In this document: piece by piece, positions 1 to 7,094 of the stretch
How the letters are laid out: each line of letters opens with the position of its first letter
Position numbering within the stretch: position 1 is the first letter of the stretch
Source: SAR202 cluster bacterium
Lineage (GTDB): Bacteria; Chloroflexota; Dehalococcoidia; Lucifugimonadales; JASMAO01
Direction: 5' to 3'
Length of the DNA: 8,359 bases
Assembly (NCBI GenBank): GCA_030754315.1
Contig: JASMAO010000099.1
Span: 1-8,359, forward strand
Program-made: the position numbers and the translations under genes
Notes under the pieces: model-generated
Database searches by the model: none
Seen by the model: only the letters and a program-made list of their open reading frames with translations
Told to the model about the DNA's origin: nothing

Positions 1-47
1 CGCGGCAGCTACGTAAACAGCAGGAAACACAGCAAAAATCCCCCTGA
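1..47 (+). CDS. possible C-terminal tail of an upstream gene (partial)
   Basis: In the frame starting at position 3, the window opens with 14 sense codons reading RQLRKQQETQQKSP, then TGA at 45-47. The charged, glutamine-rich composition resembles a cytoplasmic C-terminal tail, and the gene would run in the same direction as the methyltransferase that follows 84 bp later. In some bacteria lgt lies just upstream of midA, so an Lgt tail is conceivable, but 14 residues cannot identify a family. A second frame (from position 1) is open to a stop at 190-192, overlapping the methyltransferase start, so the frame assignment is uncertain. Confidence 0.22.
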   Translation, partial: RQLRKQQETQQKSP

Positions 48-131
48 TCTGAACACGTATTGGAAGAGATTTGACCGTGCACGCCCGGTACATGGAACGA
101 TGGGTCCCTTTTCCGTCACCGACCGATCCAA

Positions 132-1373
132 ATGCAAGCAACTCACGCTGAAAAAGCGATCCGATCCCGCATCGACCATAAAGGAGCCATAACGTTCGCC
201 GAGTTCATGGAACTCGCTTTATACCACCCGAAGGGAGGCTACTACGCTCACGGTCACGCCTTCGGTGAAAACGGGGACTACTTTACTAGTCCGTCCGCTC
301 ATCCTGCTTTCGGAGCACTGATCGCCATACAACTTCGTGAGATGTGGCGCGCTTTAGACCAACCAACCCAATTTTACGCCATCGAAATAGGTGCTGGTAA
401 CGGAATCCTTGCCGCCGACATCATCGAATACTCAAGAGCATCATTGGGTGACTTTGGGAACGCTCTTATCTATACCATAATAGACAGATTCTTACCAAAG
501 ACCCCAAAAAACAGCCAAGACGCCTATCGAATCACATCGAACAGTCTCCCATTAAGGGGTATCGCCGGTTGTTTTCTCTCGAATGAACTACTTGACTCGT
601 TCCCTGTCCATTTATTCGAAGTAAAAAATGGGAGTTTGCTAGAAATACACGTCACAATAAGTAATGGAAAGTTAGTCACATCCCTACGAGAACCGTCCAC
701 TCATTTAATAGAGGACAGAGTTCGACCATACTTGGCAAACATGCCAGACGGCTACAGGGGGGAAGTCAACACTGGAATTGGTCAATGGATGCATGGAACC
801 GCGGGGGCATTGGATCGAGGTTTCGTACTAACCATCGACTATGGCTATGAAGCCAGCAATTTATATTCACCACATCGCCGTCGAGGCTCATTGCAAACAT
901 ACTATCGCCACGTTCATCTTGACGATCCTCTCAAGCGCGTAGGACGTCAAGACATCACGTCTCACGTCGATTTCTCCAATGTCATTGAAGAAGGTAATGC
1001 CAACGGAATGGAATTAATAGGAATGTTCACCCAGACTGATTTCCTCCACAGGCTCGGATTCAATAACCTGCTCACAGAATTGCGACGCCAGACAATACCT
1101 GAATCCGAAAAGTTCGCGAATCTGTTTGCCGTTCGCGAACTAACAAAGTCTGGGGGTCTGGGAGATTTCAAGGTACTTATACAGGGGAAAAACACAGGCG
1201 TATTGGATGTAGATGCGGTCATTCCTCACAACGCCCCGTCCTTCAATAAAGGGCTGCCTATTCCATTTATTAAACCCCGCCACATTAAATTGTTTCAGGG
1301 ACGCTACCCACATTTGGAAATGGAATTGAGTCAACTACCATTCAATGCTATCGGTAATGCAAACTCTGACTAA
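132..1373 (+). CDS. SAM-dependent methyltransferase, MidA/NDUFAF7 family (COG1565, DUF185)
   Basis: A class I S-adenosylmethionine-dependent methyltransferase of the family whose eukaryotic member NDUFAF7/MidA dimethylates an arginine of a complex I subunit; the bacterial substrate is not established. Visible family signatures are an N-terminal TFAEFMELALYHPKGGYY block (21-38), GDYFTSP (48-54), the SAM-binding glycine loop IEIGAGNGILA (84-94), SNELLDSFPVH (150-160), TIDYGY (234-239), GRQDITSHVDFS (271-282) and GLGDFKVL (342-349). The protein has 413 residues and is probably cytoplasmic, with no signal peptide or membrane segment. About 60 residues follow the last family motif. ATG 132 is chosen because no ATG, GTG or TTG lies between it and the in-frame stop at 72-74 and it places the conserved N-terminal block properly. 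No clear Shine-Dalgarno precedes it. The stop overlaps the convergent trmI stop. Confidence 0.9.
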   Translation: MQATHAEKAIRSRIDHKGAITFAEFMELALYHPKGGYYAHGHAFGENGDYFTSPSAHPAFGALIAIQLREMWRALDQPTQFYAIEIGAGNGILAADIIEYSRASLGDFGNALIYTIIDRFLPKTPKNSQDAYRITSNSLPLRGIAGCFLSNELLDSFPVHLFEVKNGSLLEIHVTISNGKLVTSLREPSTHLIEDRVRPYLANMPDGYRGEVNTGIGQWMHGTAGALDRGFVLTIDYGYEASNLYSPHRRRGSLQTYYRHVHLDDPLKRVGRQDITSHVDFSNVIEEGNANGMELIGMFTQTDFLHRLGFNNLLTELRRQTIPESEKFANLFAVRELTKSGGLGDFKVLIQGKNTGVLDVDAVIPHNAPSFNKGLPIPFIKPRHIKLFQGRYPHLEMELSQLPFNAIGNANSD

Positions 1374-2197
1374 TTATCATCCCCATCAGTATTTGCAGGT
1401 ACAGATTCGCATTTACGAGCTGTTGTTATAAACCCTGTGTGACTGACCATACGTTGATCAGGACGCACACTACGTCCACCCACAGACCACGGCCGAACCA
1501 GAACCTCCACAGTTTCGATCATGTCAAATTCACCTTGGTGACGAAGGGCCTTGGTAAGTTCGTGAAACTGAAGTACCGTTGGCAGAAAACTCAAAAACAA
1601 TCCACCCGGAACTAGCGCCGCCGCCGCATGACGCACTACTTGCCAAGGTTCAGGTAAATCCAAGACTATCCTATCCAAACCAGTCTCTTCAAAGCCCTGA
1701 TACACATCACCAAGTTTCAAAGTCAGTCGCTCTGTTTCGACAAACATCGACTCGATGTTAGATTGTGCACGCTCAATCATGTCCTCACGGACATCGTAAG
1801 AGATTACACGACCCTTAGCGCCTACAGCCCTCAGTAGAGCAATAGTAACCGCGCCAGAGCCAGTTCCTGCTTCAAGAACTCGAGCCCCAGGGAATATGTC
1901 ACCAAAAACGATTATGGCACCCAAGTCTTTGGGATAAACCACCGTTGCGATGCGTGGCATTTGCCGGGTGAAGTCTGCCATTGTCGGCTTCAACACGAGA
2001 AGTCGATGTCCTCGGTTAGTGGTAAGGCGCACACCTTCTGTTCTACCGATAACATCACTGTGCGGGATGTTCCCGAGATGGGAATGAAATTCCGATTCTG
2101 AATTTAACTTTTCTAAATACCGTCGACCTCGGCGGTCCAAAATAAGAGCTTGATCGCCTTCACGAAAGACATGGCTCCGACTCTCAACTTCAGGCAT
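1370..2197 (-). CDS. trmI: tRNA (adenine(58)-N1)-methyltransferase TrmI (GCD14 family)
   Basis: Methylates N1 of adenine 58 in the T-loop of tRNA with S-adenosylmethionine; the enzyme family acts as a homotetramer. The 275-residue length is typical of the family. An N-terminal small beta domain (about 1-75, with the GREGD-like FREGDQALI at 11-19) precedes the Rossmann core. Motif I is VLEAGTGSGAVT (107-118), followed by the acidic end of beta 2 (SYDVRED, 133-139) and the family-specific IVLDLPEPW (177-185). The C-terminal block RPDQRMVSHTGFI (245-257) matches the RP..RM.GHTGF signature. The gene starts with ATG at 2197, preceded on the minus strand by AGGA with suitable spacing (aggaatag-ATG). 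It lies 303 bp downstream of gcvPB in the same direction and probably has its own promoter. The stop (TAG) overlaps that of the convergent methyltransferase. Confidence 0.93.
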   Translation of the reverse strand: MPEVESRSHVFREGDQALILDRRGRRYLEKLNSESEFHSHLGNIPHSDVIGRTEGVRLTTNRGHRLLVLKPTMADFTRQMPRIATVVYPKDLGAIIVFGDIFPGARVLEAGTGSGAVTIALLRAVGAKGRVISYDVREDMIERAQSNIESMFVETERLTLKLGDVYQGFEETGLDRIVLDLPEPWQVVRHAAAALVPGGLFLSFLPTVLQFHELTKALRHQGEFDMIETVEVLVRPWSVGGRSVRPDQRMVSHTGFITTARKCESVPANTDGDDN

Positions 2198-2216
2198 CTA
2201 TTCCTATTTACCCACT

Positions 2217-2225
2217 ATTATCACA
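2217..2225 (-). promoter_or_regulatory. candidate extended -10 promoter element of trmI
   Basis: On the minus strand the bases read TGTGATAAT, which is a TGn extension plus GATAAT, one mismatch from the TATAAT consensus. Transcription would begin near 2210 and give a leader of about 13 nt containing the AGGA ribosome binding site. No good -35 lies 16-18 bp upstream, consistent with an extended -10 promoter but leaving the call tentative. Confidence 0.35.
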
Positions 2226-2228
2226 ATA

Positions 2229-2247
2229 TGACAGTAAAGACCTGTCA
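2229..2247. repeat. 19-bp dyad TGACAG-N7-CTGTCA upstream of trmI
   Basis: A perfect 6-bp inverted repeat with a 7-bp spacer lies directly upstream of the candidate trmI -10, where an operator would sit. Further TGAC/GTCA half-sites occur in the next 30 bp upstream. It could be a repressor operator or chance symmetry; no known regulator is assigned. Confidence 0.35.
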
Positions 2248-2500
2248 CGTCAGTTGACTCGATTCTAGCACTTGTCAACGCCTAAGATATTTTTGGCTTG
2301 TACATATAAGCGTGGTGATTTAAACGACAATGAACCATAGCCCCCGAGTCCTGTTAAAACGCGTACTCAGTATTAAGACAGCCACATCTCACTGGGGCAT
2401 CAGGTCTACGCCACACACTCCTTGCTGTCTACTTGGCATTGGTAAGCCCCTGCACCAACGATATCAAGACTACAAAAGCGCGCCACAACCAGCCCATTGG

Positions 2501-3997
2501 TCATTGTATATTAGCACTGCTGCGTTTCCAGCGGAGGTCTGGCCGGCGAACCGCAGCGACTTCGTCGAGGCGTGAGTTTGGTGCGTTGTGAGGGGCTTCA
2601 TGCAGTAAATCAGGGTTGCATTTAGCTTCAACCGCAATCTTCTTCATCACATCTATAAAGTGGTCTAACGTTTCCACACTTTCGGTCTCGGTCGGCTCAA
2701 TCATCAATGCATCCTCAACGACCAGAGGAAAATACATAGTAGGTGGATGTATCCCGTAATCGATCAACCGCTTACACACGTCAAGGGCACTTACCCCATA
2801 ATCACGCTTAAGTTTACGCGCCGATAATACGACTTCATGCATGCAAGTTCTTTCATAAGGTAGTTCGTAAACATCTTTCAATTGACTCATAATGTAGTTG
2901 GCATTGATTACCGCATCCTCACTAACCTGAGCAATGCCTTGGTCACCTAGAGTACGAATGTACGAATAAGCCCTCACCAGAGCTCCGAAATTGCCGTGAA
3001 ATCCTCCCATTCTTCCTATAGTTTTTTCGGGCTTTCCGAGTATATACCTAGCAACTCCATTGGGCTCCTCGATTTTTTCCACAACCGGAGTTGGTAGGTA
3101 TGGCACGAGCCGCTTACCAACCATAACGGCACCCGCTCCAGGACCACCCCCACCGTGCGGCTGGGTAAAAGTCTTATGTAAATTAGAGTGGATAACATCG
3201 AATCCAAGTTCTCCCGGTTTTACTCGCCCCAAGAGAGCATTTAGATTCGCTCCATCACCATATAGAATACCTCCTGCGTTCCTGATAATCTGGACAACTT
3301 CAGTAATGTTTGTGTCAAACAGGCCGAGGGTACTAGGCTGTGTCAGCATCAAACCTGCTAGGTCGTTTCCTACAGCAAATTTTAAAGCCTCTATATCTGT
3401 GTTCCCGTTTGAGTCAGACGGAATTTCGACAACCTCAAAGCCCGCCATAGACGCAGACGCCGGATTCGTACCATGCGCGCTATCGGGGATGAGCACCTTA
3501 GTTCGTCCAGGCTCACCTCGATCGAGATGGTATGCTCGCGTCATGAGCATCCCTGCTAATTCGCCTTCGGCACCCGCCATAGGAGCCAACCCCGTCATTG
3601 CCATCCCTGTGATTTCGGCCAAAATACGCTGCAACTCGTACATTAACTGGAGGGCTCCCTGTACGGTCCCTTCCGGCTGGTGTGGGTGTATCTCAGACAT
3701 GCCCGGGAACCCGGCCATCTCATCATTTAACTTGGGGTTGTACTTCATGGTACAACTTCCAAGAGGGTAGAAATTGTGGTCTATGGAAAAATTGAATTGG
3801 CTTATCTGAGAGAAGTATCGAACCAACTCACTCTCGGAAACCTCTGGCATCTCCAATTCGTTACGAAGCAATTCAGGTGAAGGCAGAGTTTGGATCGGAA
3901 CATCCAATGGGGGTAATGTCGTACCAATCCTTCCGGGGACACTACGGTCCATGAGCAGGCGTCTCTTTCCATCTTTTACGACTCCAAACTGATTCAC
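2501..3997 (-). CDS. gcvPB: glycine dehydrogenase (aminomethyl-transferring), subunit 2 (GcvPB)
   Basis: The PLP-carrying half of the glycine decarboxylase P-protein. With GcvPA it decarboxylates glycine and loads the aminomethyl group onto the lipoyl arm of GcvH. The 498-residue chain shows FYPLGSCTMKYNPK (77-90), the HPHQPEG block (104-110), PDSAHGTNPASA (171-182), the aspartate region YGDGANLNALLG (246-257) and the PLP-lysine motif HSNLHKTFTQPHGGGGPG (270-287), with the Schiff-base lysine at K275. The C-terminal substrate part includes HPPTMYFPLVV (417-427) and the LMIEPTETES motif (431-440). It starts at GTG 3997, whose GTGA overlaps the gcvPA stop by 4 bp, indicating translational coupling. 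It is the last gene of the gcv operon, and its length is normal for a stand-alone subunit 2. Confidence 0.97.
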   Translation of the reverse strand: MNQFGVVKDGKRRLLMDRSVPGRIGTTLPPLDVPIQTLPSPELLRNELEMPEVSESELVRYFSQISQFNFSIDHNFYPLGSCTMKYNPKLNDEMAGFPGMSEIHPHQPEGTVQGALQLMYELQRILAEITGMAMTGLAPMAGAEGELAGMLMTRAYHLDRGEPGRTKVLIPDSAHGTNPASASMAGFEVVEIPSDSNGNTDIEALKFAVGNDLAGLMLTQPSTLGLFDTNITEVVQIIRNAGGILYGDGANLNALLGRVKPGELGFDVIHSNLHKTFTQPHGGGGPGAGAVMVGKRLVPYLPTPVVEKIEEPNGVARYILGKPEKTIGRMGGFHGNFGALVRAYSYIRTLGDQGIAQVSEDAVINANYIMSQLKDVYELPYERTCMHEVVLSARKLKRDYGVSALDVCKRLIDYGIHPPTMYFPLVVEDALMIEPTETESVETLDHFIDVMKKIAVEAKCNPDLLHEAPHNAPNSRLDEVAAVRRPDLRWKRSSANIQ

Positions 3998-5325
3998 GCC
4001 GCACCACCAATCTCAGCCAAAGCCGACACCAACAAGTCTATCTCTTCCTTTGAATTAACCTCTGTGAAACAAAATAGCATCCCGTTAGATACATGCTCAC
4101 TCACATCAAGCCCACCTATAATCCTATATTGCAAGAGTTTTTCGTTAATCGCTTTGGGGGGCATAGGACACTCCAGCACAAATTCACGGAAAAACGGAGC
4201 ATCAGTCTCCAAGAAGTATCCTGGAATATCGGCGACCATGGATGCAGCATAGTGGGCTTTGTGGTAGCAACTCTCGGCGACATGCTGAAGACCACGCTTC
4301 CCCAATGAGGCCATATACACCGTTGTTATCAAAGCAATCAACCCCACTGAAGTGCATATGTTGGACGTTGCTCGCTCACGCCTGATGTGTTGCTCCCGTG
4401 TCTGCAAAGTGAGTACGAATCCCTCACGGCCATCAGAATCCACCGTCCTACCGACGATTCGTCCCGGCATCTGGCGGCTGTACTTTTGCTTGCATGCAAA
4501 AATGCCTACATATGGTCCTCCAAAAGTCGGCGCTACGCCCATAGGTTGACCCTCTGCTACAACAATGTCTGAATCGTAGTCTCCTGGGCACTTGAACATC
4601 GCCAGCGACATGAGATCACAAGCAACAACCAATAACGCTCCGGCAGAATGGGCCAAATCCGACAGTTTCTTTAGATCGATGATTCTCCCAAAAAAATTGG
4701 GCTGCTGTACTATCAGGCATGCCGAATCTTTGGCCATTTCGCTCACACCATCTGGCACCGTTTCTATCTCCAACCCAGGAGCATCACAAAAGGTTTTGAG
4801 TACCTCCAAATAGTATGGCGATACCGATTCCAGTACTACAACCCTTTGTTTCCCGGTAACCCTGGCCGCCATGAGGGCTGCCTCAGCCATTGAAGTCGCG
4901 CCATCATACATCCCAGAGTTTGATATCTCCATTCCAGTAAGCTGACATACAAGAGTCTGAAATTCATAGTGGGCTTGTAGGGTCCCTTGGGAAACCTCCG
5001 GCTGATACGGCGTATAGGCCGTCATGAACTCGCTGCGGCTCGCGATCTGACGCACAACCGCAGGGATGTGGTGGCGATACGAACCTCCGCCTAGAAAACA
5101 CGCGTAATCGCCGGGAATGGCGTTCGAACGAGCCATGCCTTCTATTACTCGTCGAAGCTCTAATTCGGATAGTGGGGAGGGGATATCGAGTTTCGGATCA
5201 AGTAGGTCAGCAGGTATATCCGTAAACAATTCGGATGCCGAGTCCACTCCTATGGCATCCAACATCCGACGCCTATCGGCGTCGGTATTTGGAGTGTAAG
5301 GAGAGATGAATCCCCGGTTATCCAT
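3994..5325 (-). CDS. gcvPA: glycine dehydrogenase (aminomethyl-transferring), subunit 1 (GcvPA)
   Basis: The non-PLP-lysine half of the two-chain P-protein, which pairs with GcvPB to form the active decarboxylase. The 443-residue length is typical. Characteristic blocks are SPYTPNTDADRRRMLDAIGV (8-27), CFLGGGSYRHHIP (76-88), TAYTPYQPEVSQGTLQ (102-117), NSGMYDGATSMAEA (136-149), EGQPMGVAPTFGGPYVG (258-274) and TLQTREQHIRRERATSNIC (306-324). The catalytic PLP lysine is absent from this half, as expected. ATG 5325 lies 9 bp after the gcvH stop with no strong Shine-Dalgarno, so translation probably depends partly on ribosomes finishing gcvH. The 3' end overlaps gcvPB by 4 bp. Separate PA and PB genes are usual in Gram-positive bacteria, Thermotogae, Chloroflexota and archaea. 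Confidence 0.97.
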   Translation of the reverse strand: MDNRGFISPYTPNTDADRRRMLDAIGVDSASELFTDIPADLLDPKLDIPSPLSELELRRVIEGMARSNAIPGDYACFLGGGSYRHHIPAVVRQIASRSEFMTAYTPYQPEVSQGTLQAHYEFQTLVCQLTGMEISNSGMYDGATSMAEAALMAARVTGKQRVVVLESVSPYYLEVLKTFCDAPGLEIETVPDGVSEMAKDSACLIVQQPNFFGRIIDLKKLSDLAHSAGALLVVACDLMSLAMFKCPGDYDSDIVVAEGQPMGVAPTFGGPYVGIFACKQKYSRQMPGRIVGRTVDSDGREGFVLTLQTREQHIRRERATSNICTSVGLIALITTVYMASLGKRGLQHVAESCYHKAHYAASMVADIPGYFLETDAPFFREFVLECPMPPKAINEKLLQYRIIGGLDVSEHVSNGMLFCFTEVNSKEEIDLLVSALAEIGGAA

Positions 5326-5334
5326 ATTCAGGAA

Positions 5335-5727
5335 TTACGAGAAATCAGGCTCGATGAAGGTATCGTAATCGCCAGCGCTCATTAGCTTGCTCACATCCGT
5401 TGTATCACTTACTTTGACCTTGATAAGCCAGCCTTCTTCATATGGTGCTTGATTCACCAACTCTGGTTTGGCAAAAACTTCGTCATTCCGCTCAATCACA
5501 GTACCACTCACTGGGGAAACTAATTCAGATACAGCCTTGACTGACTCAATTTCTCCAAAGGGCTGGAATTGTGTGACCGCCTCTCCAACTTCCCGCAACT
5601 CGACAAAAACCACGTCCCCCAAACTTTCTTGTGCGAAATCGGTAACCCCAAGGATCGCCGTACCATCCGACTCAAAGCACGCCCAGTCATGGTCCCTGAT
5701 ATATTTAAGATTGGCGGGGCTCGTCAT
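5335..5727 (-). CDS. gcvH: glycine cleavage system H protein (lipoyl carrier)
   Basis: A small lipoyl-bearing shuttle that carries the aminomethyl intermediate from the P-protein to GcvT and the dihydrolipoyl group to the L-protein. The 130-residue length is normal. The lipoylation site is K64 in GEIESVKAVSEL (58-69), followed by SPVSGTVIERN (71-81), the hairpin that positions the lipoyl lysine. Other family features are the HDWA start (13-16), GVTDFAQESLGDVVFVELREVG (27-48) and PYEEGWLIKV (95-104). ATG 5727 overlaps the gcvT stop as ATGA and is preceded by a near-perfect Shine-Dalgarno (AAGGAGG) inside the end of gcvT. The strong site suggests high expression relative to its neighbours. No lipoate ligase or LipA/LipB gene is in the window. 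Confidence 0.97.
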   Translation of the reverse strand: MTSPANLKYIRDHDWACFESDGTAILGVTDFAQESLGDVVFVELREVGEAVTQFQPFGEIESVKAVSELVSPVSGTVIERNDEVFAKPELVNQAPYEEGWLIKVKVSDTTDVSKLMSAGDYDTFIEPDFS

Positions 5728-6830
5728 GTACCCCTCCTTACCCTACTGTAGAAAGGAAGGCGGGTTACCTCCGCCTCCACAACCCGACCGCGTACATCTA
5801 CGAAGAACCGCGTACCTTCTTTCGCGAAACCGCTAGGAACATAGCCCAATCCAATATTACTGTCAAGGGTTGGAGAATGGCTACCGCTGGTAACTTCACC
5901 AATAACATTCAGGCCGTCAGTGATAGGATGACCCCGCCTTCCAATTCCACGACCTACCATTGTGAACCCGACAAGGCATCGTTGTGAACCGAGTTCCCTA
6001 ATTCTACACAATGCCTTTCTAGCAACATATTCTTCTCGGTCGGGGTTAACAAATCGCTCAAGACCAGCTTCGTAAGGATTCACAGAAATATTCATTTCGT
6101 TTCCGTGTAGTAACAGACCTGCCTCGAGCCTCAATACGTCTCTCGCCCCCAATCCGCAAGGTACCGCTCCTAGCTCCGTCAATAATACCCATACCTTCGT
6201 TACATGCTCCACAGGAACAATCAATTCGAAGCCATCTTCGCCAGTGTATCCAGTGCGTGCCAGAGTGGTATCAATACCCCCCACTCGGGTGTCAACGATA
6301 CGAAACGGGCGAACTTTGCTGAGGTCAGCCTCCGTAATGGCCTGAAGTACATCAACAGCCTTGGGGCCTTGGTGGGCTATCATCGCAAACTTTGATGTAA
6401 CTACATTTATTTGTATTTCATCCATCAATGGCTTCCATCTTAAAAGCCAAGCCAACACAACATCAGCGTTCCCTGCATTCGGAACGAGCCTAAACAAGTC
6501 ATCGCCTTGGCGATACAGGATAGTATCATCGATTATGCCCCCATTTTCATCACAAATAACTCCATACCTAGCACGACCGATTGGCAAATTCATAACATCA
6601 AAGCTGAGCAGTGAGTCTAGGAATTTGGCGGCCTTCACGCCGGAAATATCCACTCGTCCCATATGTGAAACATCAAACAGTCCCGAAGCGTTACGAATAG
6701 CGTTAACTTCGTCGATGATTCCCGTGTACTGGACAGGCATAGCCCACCCAGAGAATGGCACCATCCTCGCTCCAAGCGATACATGATTATCGTAAAGAGA
6801 AGTTTGTCTCAACTCATTGTGATTCGACAT
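5724..6830 (-). CDS. gcvT: glycine cleavage system T protein (aminomethyltransferase)
   Basis: Transfers the methylene group from aminomethyl-GcvH to tetrahydrofolate, giving 5,10-methylene-THF and ammonia. The 368-residue length is typical. Recognisable parts are the N-terminal folate-binding domain with MVPFSGWAMPVQY (23-35) and LFDVSHMGRVDISG (51-64), RARYGVICDENGGIIDDTI (86-104) containing the conserved catalytic aspartate (first D of the pair, D101), RTGYTGEDGFEL (192-203), GLGARDVLRLEAGLLLHGNE (226-245), and the C-terminal barrel with GHPI (300-303), GEVTSGSHSPTL (311-322) and IGLGYVP (326-332). It is the first gene of the operon. ATG 6830 is preceded only by a weak purine stretch. A TTGACG (6882-6877) and a TAGAAT (6865-6860) upstream are possible promoter parts. 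No glycine riboswitch signature is seen in the leader. Confidence 0.96.
   Translation of the reverse strand: MSNHNELRQTSLYDNHVSLGARMVPFSGWAMPVQYTGIIDEVNAIRNASGLFDVSHMGRVDISGVKAAKFLDSLLSFDVMNLPIGRARYGVICDENGGIIDDTILYRQGDDLFRLVPNAGNADVVLAWLLRWKPLMDEIQINVVTSKFAMIAHQGPKAVDVLQAITEADLSKVRPFRIVDTRVGGIDTTLARTGYTGEDGFELIVPVEHVTKVWVLLTELGAVPCGLGARDVLRLEAGLLLHGNEMNISVNPYEAGLERFVNPDREEYVARKALCRIRELGSQRCLVGFTMVGRGIGRRGHPITDGLNVIGEVTSGSHSPTLDSNIGLGYVPSGFAKEGTRFFVDVRGRVVEAEVTRLPFYSRVRRGT
5733..5739 (-). promoter_or_regulatory. strong ribosome binding site of gcvH
   Basis: On the minus strand AAGGAGG matches the anti-Shine-Dalgarno core over seven bases, with 5 nt to the gcvH ATG. It lies within the last codons of gcvT and fixes the gcvH start. 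It is the best Shine-Dalgarno in the operon; gcvT and gcvPA have weak ones. Confidence 0.8.
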
Positions 6831-7049
6831 AAATTGCCCGACCTAAAAGATGTACCACTATTCTAGTACTTTGTACCGTCAAGAATGTCTGGGTATTCGT
6901 ATCCAAATGTCTACGCTTGCTGACATTACACATTCAAGGACCCACCATTAGCTCATTTCATCAGCGCATTGTCAATCGAGAGTGGTTGATAGATTGCAAA
7001 TCATCTACGTTTGAGTTAATTACCTAATAATCTCACCGGAATCTCAGTA

Positions 7050-7055
7050 TATAAT
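7050..7055 (+). promoter_or_regulatory. candidate -10 element for hisIE
   Basis: A perfect TATAAT in an AT-rich run, about 48 bp upstream of the likely ATT start, which would give a leader of roughly 40 nt. No recognisable TTGACA-like -35 lies 16-18 bp upstream; the nearest, TTGAGT at 7011-7016, is too far away. Confidence 0.4.
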
Positions 7056-7087
7056 TATCCAACCTTGCCAATCATAAGATTCCTTTT

Positions 7088-7094
7088 AGAGAGG
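7088..7094 (+). promoter_or_regulatory. ribosome binding site supporting a start at about 7100-7103
   Basis: AGAGAGG is a fair Shine-Dalgarno match. It lies 8 nt before the ATT at 7103 and 5 nt before the ATC at 7100, both in the hisIE frame, but 83 nt before the first ATG at 7178. Its position argues that translation starts here rather than at 7178. Confidence 0.55.

Larger units (their letters stand above)
2198..2500. other. 303-bp intergenic spacer between gcvPB and trmI
   Basis: No recognisable protein or tRNA gene is present. On the minus strand it holds the likely trmI promoter: an extended -10 candidate TGTGATAAT (2225-2217), a dyad TGACAG-N7-CTGTCA (2229-2247), and a consensus TTGACA (2278-2273) that lacks a well-spaced -10. 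Toward gcvPB there is a perfect 7-bp inverted repeat, AGACAGC 2376-2382 with GCTGTCT 2424-2430 (41-nt loop), and a 22-codon hydrophobic minus-strand ORF (2429-2497) starting 3 nt after the gcvPB stop but lacking a Shine-Dalgarno. No GC-rich hairpin followed by a T-run, as expected of an intrinsic gcv terminator, was found. Confidence 0.6.

Noticed and set aside
1..192. A 63-codon open frame running from the window edge into the MidA-like gene
   Set aside because: It would overlap the methyltransferase by about 60 bp and shows no recognisable motif; the frame ending at 47 is at least as plausible for an upstream gene.
2330..2575. An 81-codon plus-strand ORF spanning the gcvPB 3' end and the spacer
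   Set aside because: It overlaps the gcvPB C-terminus antisense, has no ribosome binding site and its composition looks random.
3060..3770. A 236-codon plus-strand ORF opposite gcvPB
   Set aside because: It lies entirely antisense to the strongly conserved gcvPB PLP-domain coding region, its translation shows no family motif, and it is rich in Pro/Ser as expected from reverse reading.
6361..6786. A 141-codon plus-strand ORF opposite gcvT
   Set aside because: Antisense shadow of conserved gcvT coding sequence, with no start signal or recognisable motif.
6831..6990. Glycine riboswitch in the gcvT leader
   Set aside because: I searched the minus strand for the conserved GCCGAAGG-type core and paired aptamer stems and did not find them.
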